A DNA stretch of 64,000 bases from Psettodes erumei. Its lineage: Eukaryota > Chordata > Actinopteri > Pleuronectiformes > Psettodidae. This document shows positions 40,401 through 49,900 of the stretch, in pieces. Position 1 is the stretch's first letter. Each line of letters opens with the position of its first letter. The notes beneath the pieces were generated by a model. The model worked only from the letters and a program-made list of their open reading frames with translations, was not told the origin of the DNA and did no database searches. The stretch is taken from NCBI GenBank assembly GCA_016785225.1, contig JAFBJZ010000228.1:1-64000 (forward strand). Reading direction: 5' to 3'. The position numbers and the translations under genes were made by a program.

Positions 40401-43400
40401 GTATTTTGATTACATGTCAAATAACCCTATCCACTGTAACAAAAACTTGCCACGGGAAATTTATCGTTTAGTCATTTAGTCATCAAGAAGTTATCTCACC
40501 ACATCCTTTCTCGTCGCTGTAATCCCCACAGTCATTAAACTTGTCGCACACAAAGTTCTGAGGAATGCAACGACCGCTGGAGCATGTGAACTCACTGCCA
40601 CTACAGCTCTGGTATGCTATAGTACAAAGAGGACAGAATAAATAATATTTTCACAAAATGTCTCACTGATAAGCATGGCAATCTATTAAATTCAAGAGCA
40701 GTAGTATTCCCTATATATTTAACAGTTTGGGATTTTCACATGGTAACTTCATCAATTCCAATTTGGCAAATCCTCTATGCTGAACACTGATTTGAATTAA
40801 ATGTGAGTTGGCTAAATAGTTGCACCTCTGTTGAAACCCTTTTCTATTCAGTCAGCGTCATTCTTACCACAGCCTTGTTCATCACTGTTGTCCCCACAGT
40901 CGTCCCAGTGGTCACATACAAAGGATAGTGGAATACAGTAGCCATTTGCGCACTGATACTGGTGGATGGGACAGTGCTGAGTCGCTAAAATAAAACAAAC
41001 GGAATGTATTCACAAGAGGTCAAAGACATTATTGAAACCCGCTGGAAATCAAACAGCTTATACTTCGCTAAACTAACACAACCTTTCGAGCACAACATCA
41101 GAATAACCTTCAATTCCTGGGCCATCGAACTCACGAGGAAGCTCATTTTGAAAAGAACCAAAGGATAATAGATTATGGAAAATAGTTGGGCTAACCTTTA
41201 CCACATATGTGAGAGGCAGAAGCCCTGCATTGTTAAAGCGAATATTTTATACAATGGAACCACTGTTACAGCGTTAGCTAACCCTAAACTAGCGCTAGCT
41301 ACATCTGTCTCGACAGCAGAAAATCGTCTATTTTTATCCGTGGCTGAACGGCAAAATAGGCAAAAAAAACCGCACAGGTTGTTCGAAAACACTTATGGCT
41401 GTCCTGGGGAGAGTTTTAATTTCTGTATACGATCATAATCCAGTCGGAATAAAAAAATATTCCTACGGCTGTACCACGCCCAGCTTCTCCTTTTTATTCT
41501 TTCATTCTTTATTATGATCATTTATAACATTGAATACCCTATTACCTTAATTTACACTTTTTTTGTTTTTTCTTGTAATTGTTTTTTTATTTTATAAAGA
41601 TTTTTTCTTCAGTGTATTAGAGTAAAATATTATTTACAGTAACTCCAAAACCATAATTGCCCTCCGTGTCTCCTCTACTCACTGCAGTTGAATTCATCAG
41701 AGCCATCTCTGCAGTCCTGCAGCCCATTGCAGTGCTGAGAGTTGTTATAGCAGGCCCCATTAGCACATGTCTTCTCAGTGCATTGTTGATAGTCTGAAAA
41801 AAAACAGACAATATGTTTCCTATCAAACAAAAAGCCTTCAGTGACTAGACATAGGAGTGAAACTATGACAATATAGGGGTACATCGGTATGATGACTTTT
41901 TGGACTAAGGTACAGCACGCTCATTTCCCAGTAGATGTAAAAGTCTTACTGCAGTTGTTCTCATCAGAGTTGTCCACACAGTCCTTTGTATGGTCACATC
42001 TGTATTTGCTAGGGATACACTGGCCCTCCTGGCATGTGAACTGGTCTGAGCTGCAGGTCCGTCCATCTGAACCAAAAACATGAGAGTGGGTTTTGTTTCA
42101 GTTTCAAAATAAGAATAATAAAAATCTTTCTACTAAACTATTTTAGTTTAGTTAGTTTTGAAATTTCACAAAATTTTCATTAAGTTTGTGACAGTTGTCT
42201 TCTTTGTTGTTGTTTGCTGTTTTTTTAACATGACCAAAATACAGATTGTGATGTAAATATTACACATTAACATACATCACAAGTCACTTAGATGGTGTGG
42301 CCACCGAGTGGTTTTACTTTTAATTACTGCACATGAGCAGGCAGCTTCATGTTCTCTGGGATGTCCCTTAGGCTTTTGAATAATATGCTCTACATATACA
42401 TGCTCTACATATTATATGAGTTTTTTTGAAAAATCACAGCACAGGGTTTGTTAATAGTCAACATAATCCAAAAGAAAATAACCACTTGATTTCAGTTTTT
42501 CTTCTTTAACAGCACATAAACAGTCTACAAACCACAGGTTCTTTCTTCATCTGAACCATCGACGCAGTCTTCCTCTCCATCACAGACAAAACCCAGTGAA
42601 ATGCATTCACCACTTGTCACACACTTAAATTCCTGTGAGGTGCATGATGGAGGTGCTGCCACAGAGAAAAGAACAACTCAGGAGTCTGTGCATAAATAAT
42701 TAATAGTGATTATGGCTGTAATTTTTAATATTCTTAAGCGTGAGTGGTAGATTTCTAAAATAAAATATGGGTTCTTATAATATCTGCATGGGGATGTCTG
42801 AGTCTTCAATGATTGTAATTTTTGTAATACTTACGACAGTTTAGCTCATCTGAGTCATCTGTGCAGTCTTTGGTTCCATCACACCTCCAAGCTGCATTTA
42901 TGCATTGTCCACTGGTGCACAGAAACTCTCCAGTACCACAACTTCCTGGAGAAAAAAATAGATACAGAGGCAGAAACATCTATCATCATTCATTTTTATG
43001 GGTATAATTGGGTTTTAAAAGTGTTTGTGAGAGAGGTCATTTGCATATTTAACAATGTTTAAGGTACTTGACATGAATGGTTACATTGCACTTGTGAATG
43101 GTGTCAAGAAGAGCTGAGATCCCACTGACCTGACATGTGATAATGAGGGTAATAACATAAGGAAATGTAAAGCAAAGCTCTGAAAATATATTCCCAATAC
43201 TGAAGATTAATCTTTTATGATGATAATGTAATATGCATATAACTTACTCAAATCAAAATTATCTCCTGGTCATCTGTGAACTCTTCACTAACGTGATAAA
43301 AAGGCTGTGTGTTATCATTATCATTATTTTCTCATGAGTGGCTCCAGTCCCCAAATATAAACATATTCTTAGGGCCTCACAAGGCCTTTGAAGCTTATGA

Positions 43401-44487
43401 AGCCAACCTAGTGATTCAACAAGAACATTAGAGGAGAGCTGTTGTTAATGGACATGACTTGGGCTATGCCAGAGTTAAGGGCTGTTCAGGTGGTTTGTAG
43501 CCACAGTGGGAGCAGGATAGGCACGCAGGAGAAGGCAGTGAGAGGCTCCTTGCTCAAAGTAACTTTCCTCTCTCTCAGCTTTTGGTGGGTAAAGACAATT
43601 GGAAACTTTTACTGGAAAATCAATAATTGCAGAGGAGCTTATTGGATCCCTCCAGAAGCTAAAAGGTAGAGAAGAAGAGGGGTCTTTTAGTCAACTAGTG
43701 CTGGGTCAGGAATTAATCCTTTTGTACAGGGCAGTTAAAAACCTGTGGTTTCAACAATGGCTGATATCCATGTCACATAAGTTTAAAAAAGCGATTTTAC
43801 TGTTTCCTTGACAAATGAATTACCACTTTTATGACAACTGTAGCATTTCAACCTCAAAACATGTGATTTGGCCTTTAAAGAATGGTTAATTCTTCACCAT
43901 GAGTGAACAGTCCACCTTATGACCTTGGAGCATGCAGGCAATCATTTGAAACAGATAATTGATGTCTACTCACCGCACAGATGTGTACTTTGTATCATAT
44001 GCACATTTTTAACTTCTCAGTAAAATTAAGTAAAATGCCATTGCGGATCGAAGACACCCCCCCCCCCACACACACACACACACAATTTCTTACTGTTATT
44101 AACAAACAATGGCATTATTTATTTATCTATTTATTTAAACTGTTCCCTTATACTCACTTCATAATATTTCAACATCACACATCATTGCATCCATTTCAAA
44201 GTGAGAAAGTATTGTATATAGTATATAATAATGATAATATTAATTTAAAGTAATATTTTTTCACATTACATTGTTTGTCAGACTATTCAAATCTAAAATT
44301 CTAAAACTTCTTCTACTAGTTATTACCCAGTGCTCATACTATTCTCATATTATCTCCACCACTATTATCAATAACAGAATGATTACTGGAAAATGTATTG
44401 TTTTGAAATCACACACATACCTTCAGCAAGCTGAATTCCTGTGGCCAGCAGAAGAAAAGACAGAAGATGAAAACTTTTAAAGCCCAT
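11808..44487 (-). CDS. lrp2: Low-density lipoprotein receptor-related protein 2 (megalin)
   Basis: LRP2 is a very large endocytic receptor of apical membranes (kidney tubule, neuroepithelium, yolk sac) that takes up vitamin carriers, hormones and filtered proteins. I traced 78 coding exons with AG/GT borders, from the ATG at 44487 to the TAA at 11808-11810, about 4,590 residues; mammalian LRP2 is about 4,650. Order: signal peptide; 7 LDLR class A repeats; EGF pair; two YWTD propellers; 8 A repeats; four propellers with EGFs; 10 A repeats; EGF pair; propeller; 11 A repeats; EGF pair; propeller; EGFs; membrane helix; tail. The 7/8/10/11 grouping is diagnostic of LRP2 and excludes LRP1, LRP1B and LRP4. 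Specific words also match LRP2, such as the short-loop fourth A repeat (TCANGACYN) and GNLYFTNAFVSET. No in-frame stop was found. Teleosts have lrp2a and lrp2b; this copy cannot be assigned. Details are in the block entries. Confidence 0.96.
13212..13302 (-). repeat. 9-bp coding minisatellite (Met-Pro-Ser repeat) in lrp2 tail
   Basis: The plus-strand word actgggcat repeats head to tail. On the coding strand it gives seven consecutive Met-Pro-Ser triplets, followed by variant triplets MPR, MPN, MPS. It starts about 17 residues after the membrane helix, at the position where mammalian LRP2 has a short Leu-Pro-x-Leu-Pro stretch. The period is a multiple of three, so copy-number change would not break the frame. 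Confidence 0.95.
13536..16937 (-). other. lrp2: lrp2 exons: EGF pair, eighth YWTD propeller, membrane-proximal EGFs
   Basis: Exons 16806-16937 and 16472-16597 are two EGF modules; the second starts DIDECV, a calcium-binding type. The propeller comes from 16032-16175 (SPLLLLPENVRIR), 15752-15917, 15392-15520 (NLYWADSSLKR), 14834-15054 (YWAD and YWSD blades) and 14403-14585. Then come EGF exon 14004-14123 (CSHLCLLRPGGYTC) and a split last EGF in 13774-13861 and 13536-13600 (CQCQNGGTC, CPPEWQGEYC). The propeller-EGF unit in this family drives acid-dependent ligand release in endosomes. The phases of the four exons from 15917 down to 14403 sum to a whole number of codons. Confidence 0.9.
17036..21582 (-). 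other. lrp2: lrp2 exons: ligand-binding cluster IV, LDLR A repeats 26-36
   Basis: Eleven class A repeats with the six-Cys pattern and the Ca-binding DxSDE core. Exon 21405-21582 holds an EGF and the first half of repeat 26, which is completed in 21023-21219 together with repeat 27. Repeats 28 and 29 are in 20534-20779, 30 in 20016-20144, 31 in 19511-19630, 32 in 19183-19299, 33 in 18993-19109, 34 in 18623-18760, 35 in 18172-18294 and 36 in 17036-17164. Most are single-repeat, symmetric-phase exons, which is usual for shuffled A modules. The 1-kb intron 17165-18171 contains a CA microsatellite at 17494-17518 and nothing else that I recognise. Confidence 0.93.
17494..17518. repeat. (AC)n microsatellite
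   Basis: Short AC dinucleotide run in an lrp2 intron. Confidence 0.9.
21683..23344 (-). other. lrp2: lrp2 exons: EGF pair and seventh YWTD propeller
   Basis: Exon 22828-23344 (517 bp) opens with two EGF modules (INECRNPSVHQCAQLC and DLNECVSTPAVCSQIC) and runs into the propeller (NRYYIRNLTTDG, RLYWLDAG). It continues in 22564-22719 (KLYWVDGYYGS), 22023-22193 (WLYWTDWGDAAFIGRVGMDG) and 21683-21906 (WVYWTDWNTHTVEK). The closing EGF lies in exon 21405-21582. Summed lengths keep frame. Confidence 0.92.
23653..25825 (-). other. lrp2: lrp2 exons: ligand-binding cluster III, LDLR A repeats 16-25
   Basis: Ten A repeats. Repeat 16 follows the end of an EGF (ECQCPHQGKWYLANNGKDC) in 25622-25825. Repeats 17-18 are in 25264-25506, 19 in 24929-25054, 20 in 24721-24840 and 21 in 24423-24554. 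Repeat 22 and the first half of 23 are in 24051-24252; the rest of 23, with 24 and 25, is in 23653-23948. Repeat 18 carries two extra residues inside the Ca-binding loop (DNATSDE instead of DxSDE), a feature also seen in mammalian LRP2. The split of repeat 23 across an intron is in phase (202+296 bp). Confidence 0.93.
26010..33111 (-). other. lrp2: lrp2 exons: EGF modules and YWTD propellers 3-6
   Basis: Exon 32866-33111 has two EGFs (CALNNGGCSHDC and DVNECLIPGFCSQQC). Propeller 3: 32333-32541, 32056-32240, 31712-31940, 31301-31478. EGF 30923-31051. Propeller 4: 30629-30795, 30209-30352, 29898-30007, 29568-29745, 29138-29351. EGF plus start of propeller 5: 28538-28774; then 28215-28406 and the large exon 27542-28014 (GNLYFTNAFVSET, YLFWTDGGQ). 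Exon 27014-27461 carries an EGF and the start of propeller 6, completed by 26675-26840, 26397-26555 and 26010-26299, where the next EGF begins (CSSPCQQFNGGCSHVC). Four propellers between clusters II and III is the LRP2 arrangement. Confidence 0.92.
33670..35517 (-). other. lrp2: lrp2 exons: EGF and ligand-binding cluster II, LDLR A repeats 8-15
   Basis: Exon 35239-35517 has an EGF (NGHCSHFCFPTPSFSRVCGC) and repeat 8. Repeats 9-10 are in 34900-35139, 11 in 34677-34799, 12 in 34378-34494, and 13-15 together in 33670-34047 (378 bp). In mammals this cluster binds many ligands, including receptor-associated protein and lipoproteins; that is family knowledge, not shown here. All eight repeats keep six cysteines. 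Confidence 0.93.
35703..39606 (-). other. lrp2: lrp2 exons: EGF pair and YWTD propellers 1-2
   Basis: EGF exons 39490-39606 (LSCEFLCHPSPQGGACYC) and 39149-39277 (CQIWGICDQLC). Propeller 1: 38853-39022, 38492-38715, 38098-38304, 37756-37958 (VFLTDWTKMGVLRANRF). EGF 37503-37643 (CVLSHRSDNDGLGFRCKC). Propeller 2: 36964-37173, 36678-36870, 36362-36487, 36132-36262, 35703-35840. The four propeller-1 exons total 804 bp, a whole number of codons. Confidence 0.92.
39790..39808. repeat. Short (GT)n microsatellite
   Basis: About nine GT units in the lrp2 intron between the first EGF exon and A repeat 7. Confidence 0.9.
40174..44487 (-). other. lrp2: lrp2 exons: signal peptide and ligand-binding cluster I, LDLR A repeats 1-7
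   Basis: Exon 44421-44487 is the start exon: ATG, a short basic n-region (MGFK), a hydrophobic core (HLLSFLLLATG) and a likely cleavage site near QLAEG. It is followed by a 1.5-kb intron. Repeats 1-7 each occupy one exon: 42835-42945, 42533-42655, 41950-42066, 41683-41793, 40868-40984, 40500-40616, 40174-40317. Repeat 4 has an unusually short first loop (CTEKTC), as in other LRP2 proteins. Repeat 7 begins CYPGEWGCPGS and has an extended end. The upstream ATGs near the start exon are out of context, so 44487 is preferred. Confidence 0.92.
44056..44084. repeat. C-run followed by (CA)n microsatellite
   Basis: Twelve C residues then CA units, inside lrp2 intron 1. Confidence 0.9.
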
Positions 44488-45120
44488 AATTTAACATTCA
44501 GCCTTCCTCTTGTGTTCAGGTGCTAGTTTGTGCACCCTGACACTGTTAACCCAAATGAACTTGAGGAAGACTATGCCTCTGGGATAGAGATGTGCAGTAT
44601 AATCGAGACCAACCAGCAGACCAATAACGTGACAGGAAGTAGTAGAAATTTTTATGGCTTGTGCCTTTACGTAAACTTCATCTAAGATTAACTTTTACCT
44701 GTTGGTGTTTTGTCTACATTGTAAAGAAGTTAAGATCTGACCAACCTGTCATATAATAATGATGGTATTACTGTCAGAGCCCTGAAAATATATTGATGAT
44801 TAGGTTTTATCATGATTATGTTTTTCATATAGTTGAAGAAGTAATAACCACAGATGATGATTAAATGTAACCTGAAAGCCCAGAGGAGATCTCTGAGAAG
44901 AGGGGTCACCATCTGCATTTGTATCCAACTGTTAGGCTTTGGCTCTGTCTTCTCTCCCCTCTTACCTGTGGTGTCCGTGTGTTTCACTCGATTCAATTGC
45001 ACTTGCACTTCCTTTTTCTGCCACACCCTGTTGTCTTCTATGTCGCTATCTCACTGTTCTTTACTCTTCAATCGAGCATACCTTTTACTAATATTCTTTC
45101 TATTTTATTTTATTTACTGA
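44488..45120 (-). promoter_or_regulatory. Upstream region of lrp2 (5' UTR and promoter expected here)
   Basis: The stretch to the right of the lrp2 start codon must hold its transcription start. I see no clear TATA box, no CpG-rich block and no reading frame. The limit at 45120 is set by the start of an interspersed repeat. Confidence 0.35.
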
Positions 45121-46150
45121 GGGTTTGAGGACCCTATTGTATCTGCTCCAATAATTGGGGCAAGAGTGCAGATTAGAGATTGCATGGGTGGGGCAAAATG
45201 TCTCTGTAGCACCCCCTAGCATTCTTCGAAATCACCTCCCAATTGAGCTTAGTCTGTCGTAGGGGGACAAAATTTGGTATGCTCATTTATCATGCCCAGG
45301 CGCACAAAAAAGTCCTACAGGAAGTCAGCCATTTTGAGTTGAATATGCTAATTTTGGTTATTTTTTGTCATTTCCACACAATGTGTTTTAACAATTTTTT
45401 TCCTAGAGATCTTATCCTGTTGACCTCAAACATAGTCTGTATATTATTAAGGGCTTTGTGATTAAAAGTTATCAAAACTTGAGTTTTTGCTGCAGAGCAT
45501 GGCTGTGGTGGCTCTAATTCAGACATACTGTACACTGTACTGTCTAATTGGGACCAAATTTCACATGTGTGATGAGATTCTGGCCCTGAAGTCATCTACA
45601 TTCAAATATTCATGAAATGTCATAGTGCTATCTACTTGCAACAGGAAATATTATACTTGAGCAGGTTTACTTCAGATTTGGCGAGTTTATCCTTAAGAAA
45701 TGGGACATTGTAACTGCACAGTTTTGTCAAGGTGTCAATGTAAGGGGTTTGGCATGAAGAAGAAGAAAGGCAAGGAAATTACTCTAATTGAGATATACAT
45801 TTGCCAATCTGCACCAAATTTCACAGGTATAACACTGTATGATGACAGTGCCGGCCTGAACAGATCTACATGCCAATATTCCTGTATAGTTATAGCACCA
45901 CCTACTGGAAACAGGAAGCCTTGAGGGACAATTATCATCTGATTGACATGATATTTTCATGGCCTACTGTAGGCTTGATGTAGGGCACCTATTGACAACA
46001 TGAAGGGAGCCTTGTGAGACCAATTCTACACAGGAAATGCCTTCTTTTTCTTTTGCTTGGTGTCCGACAGATGGCAAAGATCGCAGCCCCCTTATCTGGC
46101 CTGCTGTCAGCCCCCCCGACAGGCACGAGGTGCAAGGACCTGTTCAATTT
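45121..46150. repeat. Interspersed repeat with two internal diverged copies of about 260 bp
   Basis: This sequence resembles a common fish genomic repeat (gtagcaccccctagcattc, gaagtcagccattttgagtt, atagcaccacctactggaaa). Within it, the block starting ctctaatt near 45512 recurs near 45782, and aaatttcacatg near 45564 recurs near 45817, giving diverged tandem units of roughly 255-270 bp. No protein frame or terminal repeats were seen. The end near 46080-46140 has the GC-rich block that usually closes this family. It fills most of the gap between the lrp2 start and the muc13-like stop codon. Confidence 0.55.
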
Positions 46151-46785
46151 CACTTTTCAAAAAAAAGAAAAGATGACTGGCAGCTTCTCCTGGCTTCTTG
46201 ATTGTGTTTTACAATGTGTGACCTTGCATCTGAAACATTGCTTCACTGGTTTATAACACAAGTACACAAGCACAGAGTATACAAAAGAATATTCCTATTG
46301 AAAAATTTCACTCCTATTTCCTATTTCACTCATGAAAGAGATTAAACAAAATAACATAAACTCTAAATCAACCCTCAAACAATATCAGTGTAGAAAATAT
46401 TTTACCCTAATTGTACTGAAATATGTCAAGGGACCGAACAATCCCTGATTTGGAGGAAGAATGAATTAAATTCAATTAGAAAAACAGAATCTCATCTCAT
46501 TCACAAAACCGTATGGCATTAGCCAAAGTCAGACTTGTGGCAAGCATCAACATGCAAAACAAGCACTTGTAAATTCATAGATGAGAGGGAGACATTAGCA
46601 GGGTAATAACAGAACCTCTGAAAAGACCCATATCCCAAACTTTATCAAATATTAGTCAAGGAAAGACAGGAATAATACACAACAACTTAGAATTGGTCTA
46701 AAGAGAGTTCACACTATACAGGTGAGTGAACAAAACAAATCAAAATTGTTTGGTTGGTTTTACTGCAGGATGAAGTGGTTCATCA

Positions 46786-46974
46786 TTAATTCAACCGTCT
46801 TTCGTTGTCATGCACGTAGTAAGGGTTGGACTGGCCCTGTCTCTGAGCATATGGGTTGAGCTGAGGTTGACTCTGGGCATACGGATTGTTCTGGGGTCGC
46901 GCCTGATCATAGAGGTTGCTCCGAGGACGAGACTGAGTGTATTGGTTCCAGTCATCTTGGTTGTCATATCGTCG
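46786..46974 (-). other. muc13: muc13-like tail exon with repeated NPY motifs
   Basis: The last coding exon (62 residues) contains four roughly ten-residue repeats: SNLYDQARPQ, NNPYAQSQPQ, LNPYAQRQGQ, SNPYYVHDNE. Three carry Asn-Pro-Tyr and the first a variant Asn-Leu-Tyr. NPxY-type tyrosines are docking or endocytic signals in other receptors, so a similar role is possible. The exon ends RRLN and TAA. Confidence 0.85.
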
Positions 46975-49900
46975 CTATAATGAAAAGAGAATTTTTTCAT
47001 GAATGTATCATAAAATCAAGCATGTACTGTATATCCATAGTTTTCTCTGAAACCCTCTCTTTATTATTTTGTATCTTTCAGTTCCTGGACTTGAACCCTT
47101 TAAGTAAATTGCTTTTACATTATAATTCTCACGTTATTTACATTCTTTAATTCACCTTTACTACCTTCCTACATTGCTCCTCTTTGTACATCAATCACAC
47201 ACAGAGTCATGCTCACCGAGTTCCTGCCCACAGGAATTGGGTTTTGCTGGCTATTGCTTGAAGCCATCTTAAGGTTGGTACTGCTGTTCCAGCTACTGGT
47301 TGTGGCCCGTGGGATTCTAGGTACCCCAGGACTGCCATAGGCTGACCCATTTATTGAAGGTGCCTGGCTGTTAGGCATGCTACTATTTTTTATCAAGGGT
47401 GCCTTGGCAAGAGAGTGATTGACATAAGACATTCCAATGTCTGCATTTTTGTTCTGCTTTGAGCTCTTCTTTGAGGATCTGAGGAGATTAAAGAAAATAT
47501 GTCTTCTGTTATTGTGACCACATTATACATATACAGTATTATAGCCTTTTAAATAGAAGTCTAATTATTCATGGAATGTGTTTATGTTTAAATGTGACAG
47601 ATTGAAAACATCAGGAAATCAGTAGGCTACCTTGTCACAATAAAAAAGGTTGATAGGTATGCACATGCAAAGGTAATGACAGAGAATAATGAATGGTTGG
47701 AGGTGGGTGAATGAACACATAAAACCTCACCTGAGTGCCAGCACGGGCAGAAGAATGAGTGCGATGAGCAGCAGTCCCCCAAGTAAGGGGCCAACGATTG
47801 CCAACACCAGCTGCCATGCTAACAAAAGACAATTAGGACATTGATAACAAAACATAATTGCATAACTGAAATGACAAAAATAACAACTTGCCTGTACTTT
47901 ATCTACAAACTATGCCTATAAACTTTAGACTTTTAATGTTTTAATCCTGGCTCATCAGTGTAAAGTATTTTTGGAACTTTGTTTGAAAAGTATGTAGGTG
48001 AGAGATTATATATGGACACAGCTGGGAAAATGGTTCAGCAGGTTCAAGTTAAATTTTCATCCTTCTATTAAGTTGTCTACTAGGAATATTACAATTTTAT
48101 TGTAGTGCAATTCTATATCCTACATTTAAAATCTGCTCAAAACATACAGTTGACATAGAGTCGAAGTCCACTGCAGCCCATTGGAGCTTCTACATGAAAT
48201 TAAAATTGCTGTTGATGTATGTACGTACATTTGAATCAATCAGTAGCTTAAGTTATGTCAAAGCTCAGTCTGGACTCAAGTTGTTTTTTCTTTTGCCTCT
48301 ATGTTCTCTTCTGTGTATCCCTTTTGCACCTGAATCTGCTAGTGTGTCTTCCCCGTGCCTCCTTTGTCTCTTCACTCTGAGTCTCTCCTTGCTTGTGGTG
48401 TGTTTGTGCATGGCTGAATCCAAACCACATGGCTGACAAGCCTCCATACATGTGTCCAATCCCTCATCCTCCTGTGTACAAAAGCCCTGGAGCTTCAGTT
48501 CTTCTCGGCAAGTGGTAGTGAACCCTAGCCATTGCTACCTTGTGGATTTGTGTATTTATTTGGCTTCCTTGTGGATTACACTACAGTTCACATTACCTTC
48601 TCCTCTCTTGTACCCCCCTGTGTTCCAATAAATTCACCATAGTTTAACCCTTTGTGTCTGTGTCTTCTTTCAGGTCCAATAAGCTACCAAATGTAACAAG
48701 ATACTTTCCATTACTTCACCACAGTGGCATAACTGATTTATTGTGTGTGTTAAAGATAGTGGAGCACTATTTTCAATTGGTGATTTCTCAAATAAAAAAA
48801 AATCTAAATTGTGTTTTTTTTTATTTCTACTGTATCATTGTTTTTGTCTTCATTATCAAACATATATTGTATACTCACTTTCATTGCAGTTAAAACCGGA
48901 ACGACCAAATGGACAGCTTAAGGAAGAGAAGAATGGTTCATTTCACAAATGAATTTACAGTGCTGCTTTCTACAAACACAGGTAATAAATAGATGGACAG
49001 GAGGAAGGGATGGTGGATTTTAGGTAGGTAGACAGAAACTGTGGAACTGTTACGATGTTTAAGCACTTACTTCTCACAACTGAAAGAATCCTTTACTTGT
49101 TGCCCACTGGGACAAGCTACAAAAGCAGAAAACATTTAGTTTGTAGTTTAGTAAAACTAAGATTATCATATAACTCTCTCTCTCTCTCTCCAACTCACCA
49201 AATGCACTTACCAATGCATATTCTGCTACTGTAGTTTGTCCTAATGTATTTTTCAAAACAGGTACATTCATAAGATCCATTTCCTGATTTGCATTGTGCA
49301 GTTTTCTCATCACAGGGATTCCTGTCGCAGAGGTCTGTATCTTTACAGCAAGGAAACAACAGAAGAAAGTCTTAGCCTATATCTAAATCAAACGAGTACA
49401 GTAGAGCAAAAATGCACAATACTAAACATTAACAATGTAATATCAAATGAGAACTTATATGTACATTATGCTGATAGCAGTTGATAAATGATATTATCAG
49501 CAGGACACTAGTAAACATTGTCTGAATGATACTGTACAATATACAAAGATCAGTATATGTGCAGAATTTATAGCAACAGATTTTAACATCGTTACCTTGT
49601 CCAACTGCACTAAACTAGACAACTGCAGTGTGCATGCTAGTGATTTATTATACAATGTTAAATCACTATCATTATGGCCAGTCCCATAGGTCTTATCCTA
49701 CCACTAGCAAAAAACACAAAAGTGTGATGCGAAAATTAAAGTTGATATCTATGAATATAGTTTAAAAAGATCTATTTAATATTTTCATAAACATACTAAG
49801 TGATGTGGAAACACCAGTTATTTGACTTTATGATAAGTAAATGAAAAAACAGAATAGCATATAAACACATGTCACTATATTACTGTTGGTTAATACAGCA

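Noticed and set aside
43442..43811. Open frames on the plus strand in lrp2 intron 1
   Set aside because: No domain, no splice signals and no codon pattern unlike intron sequence.
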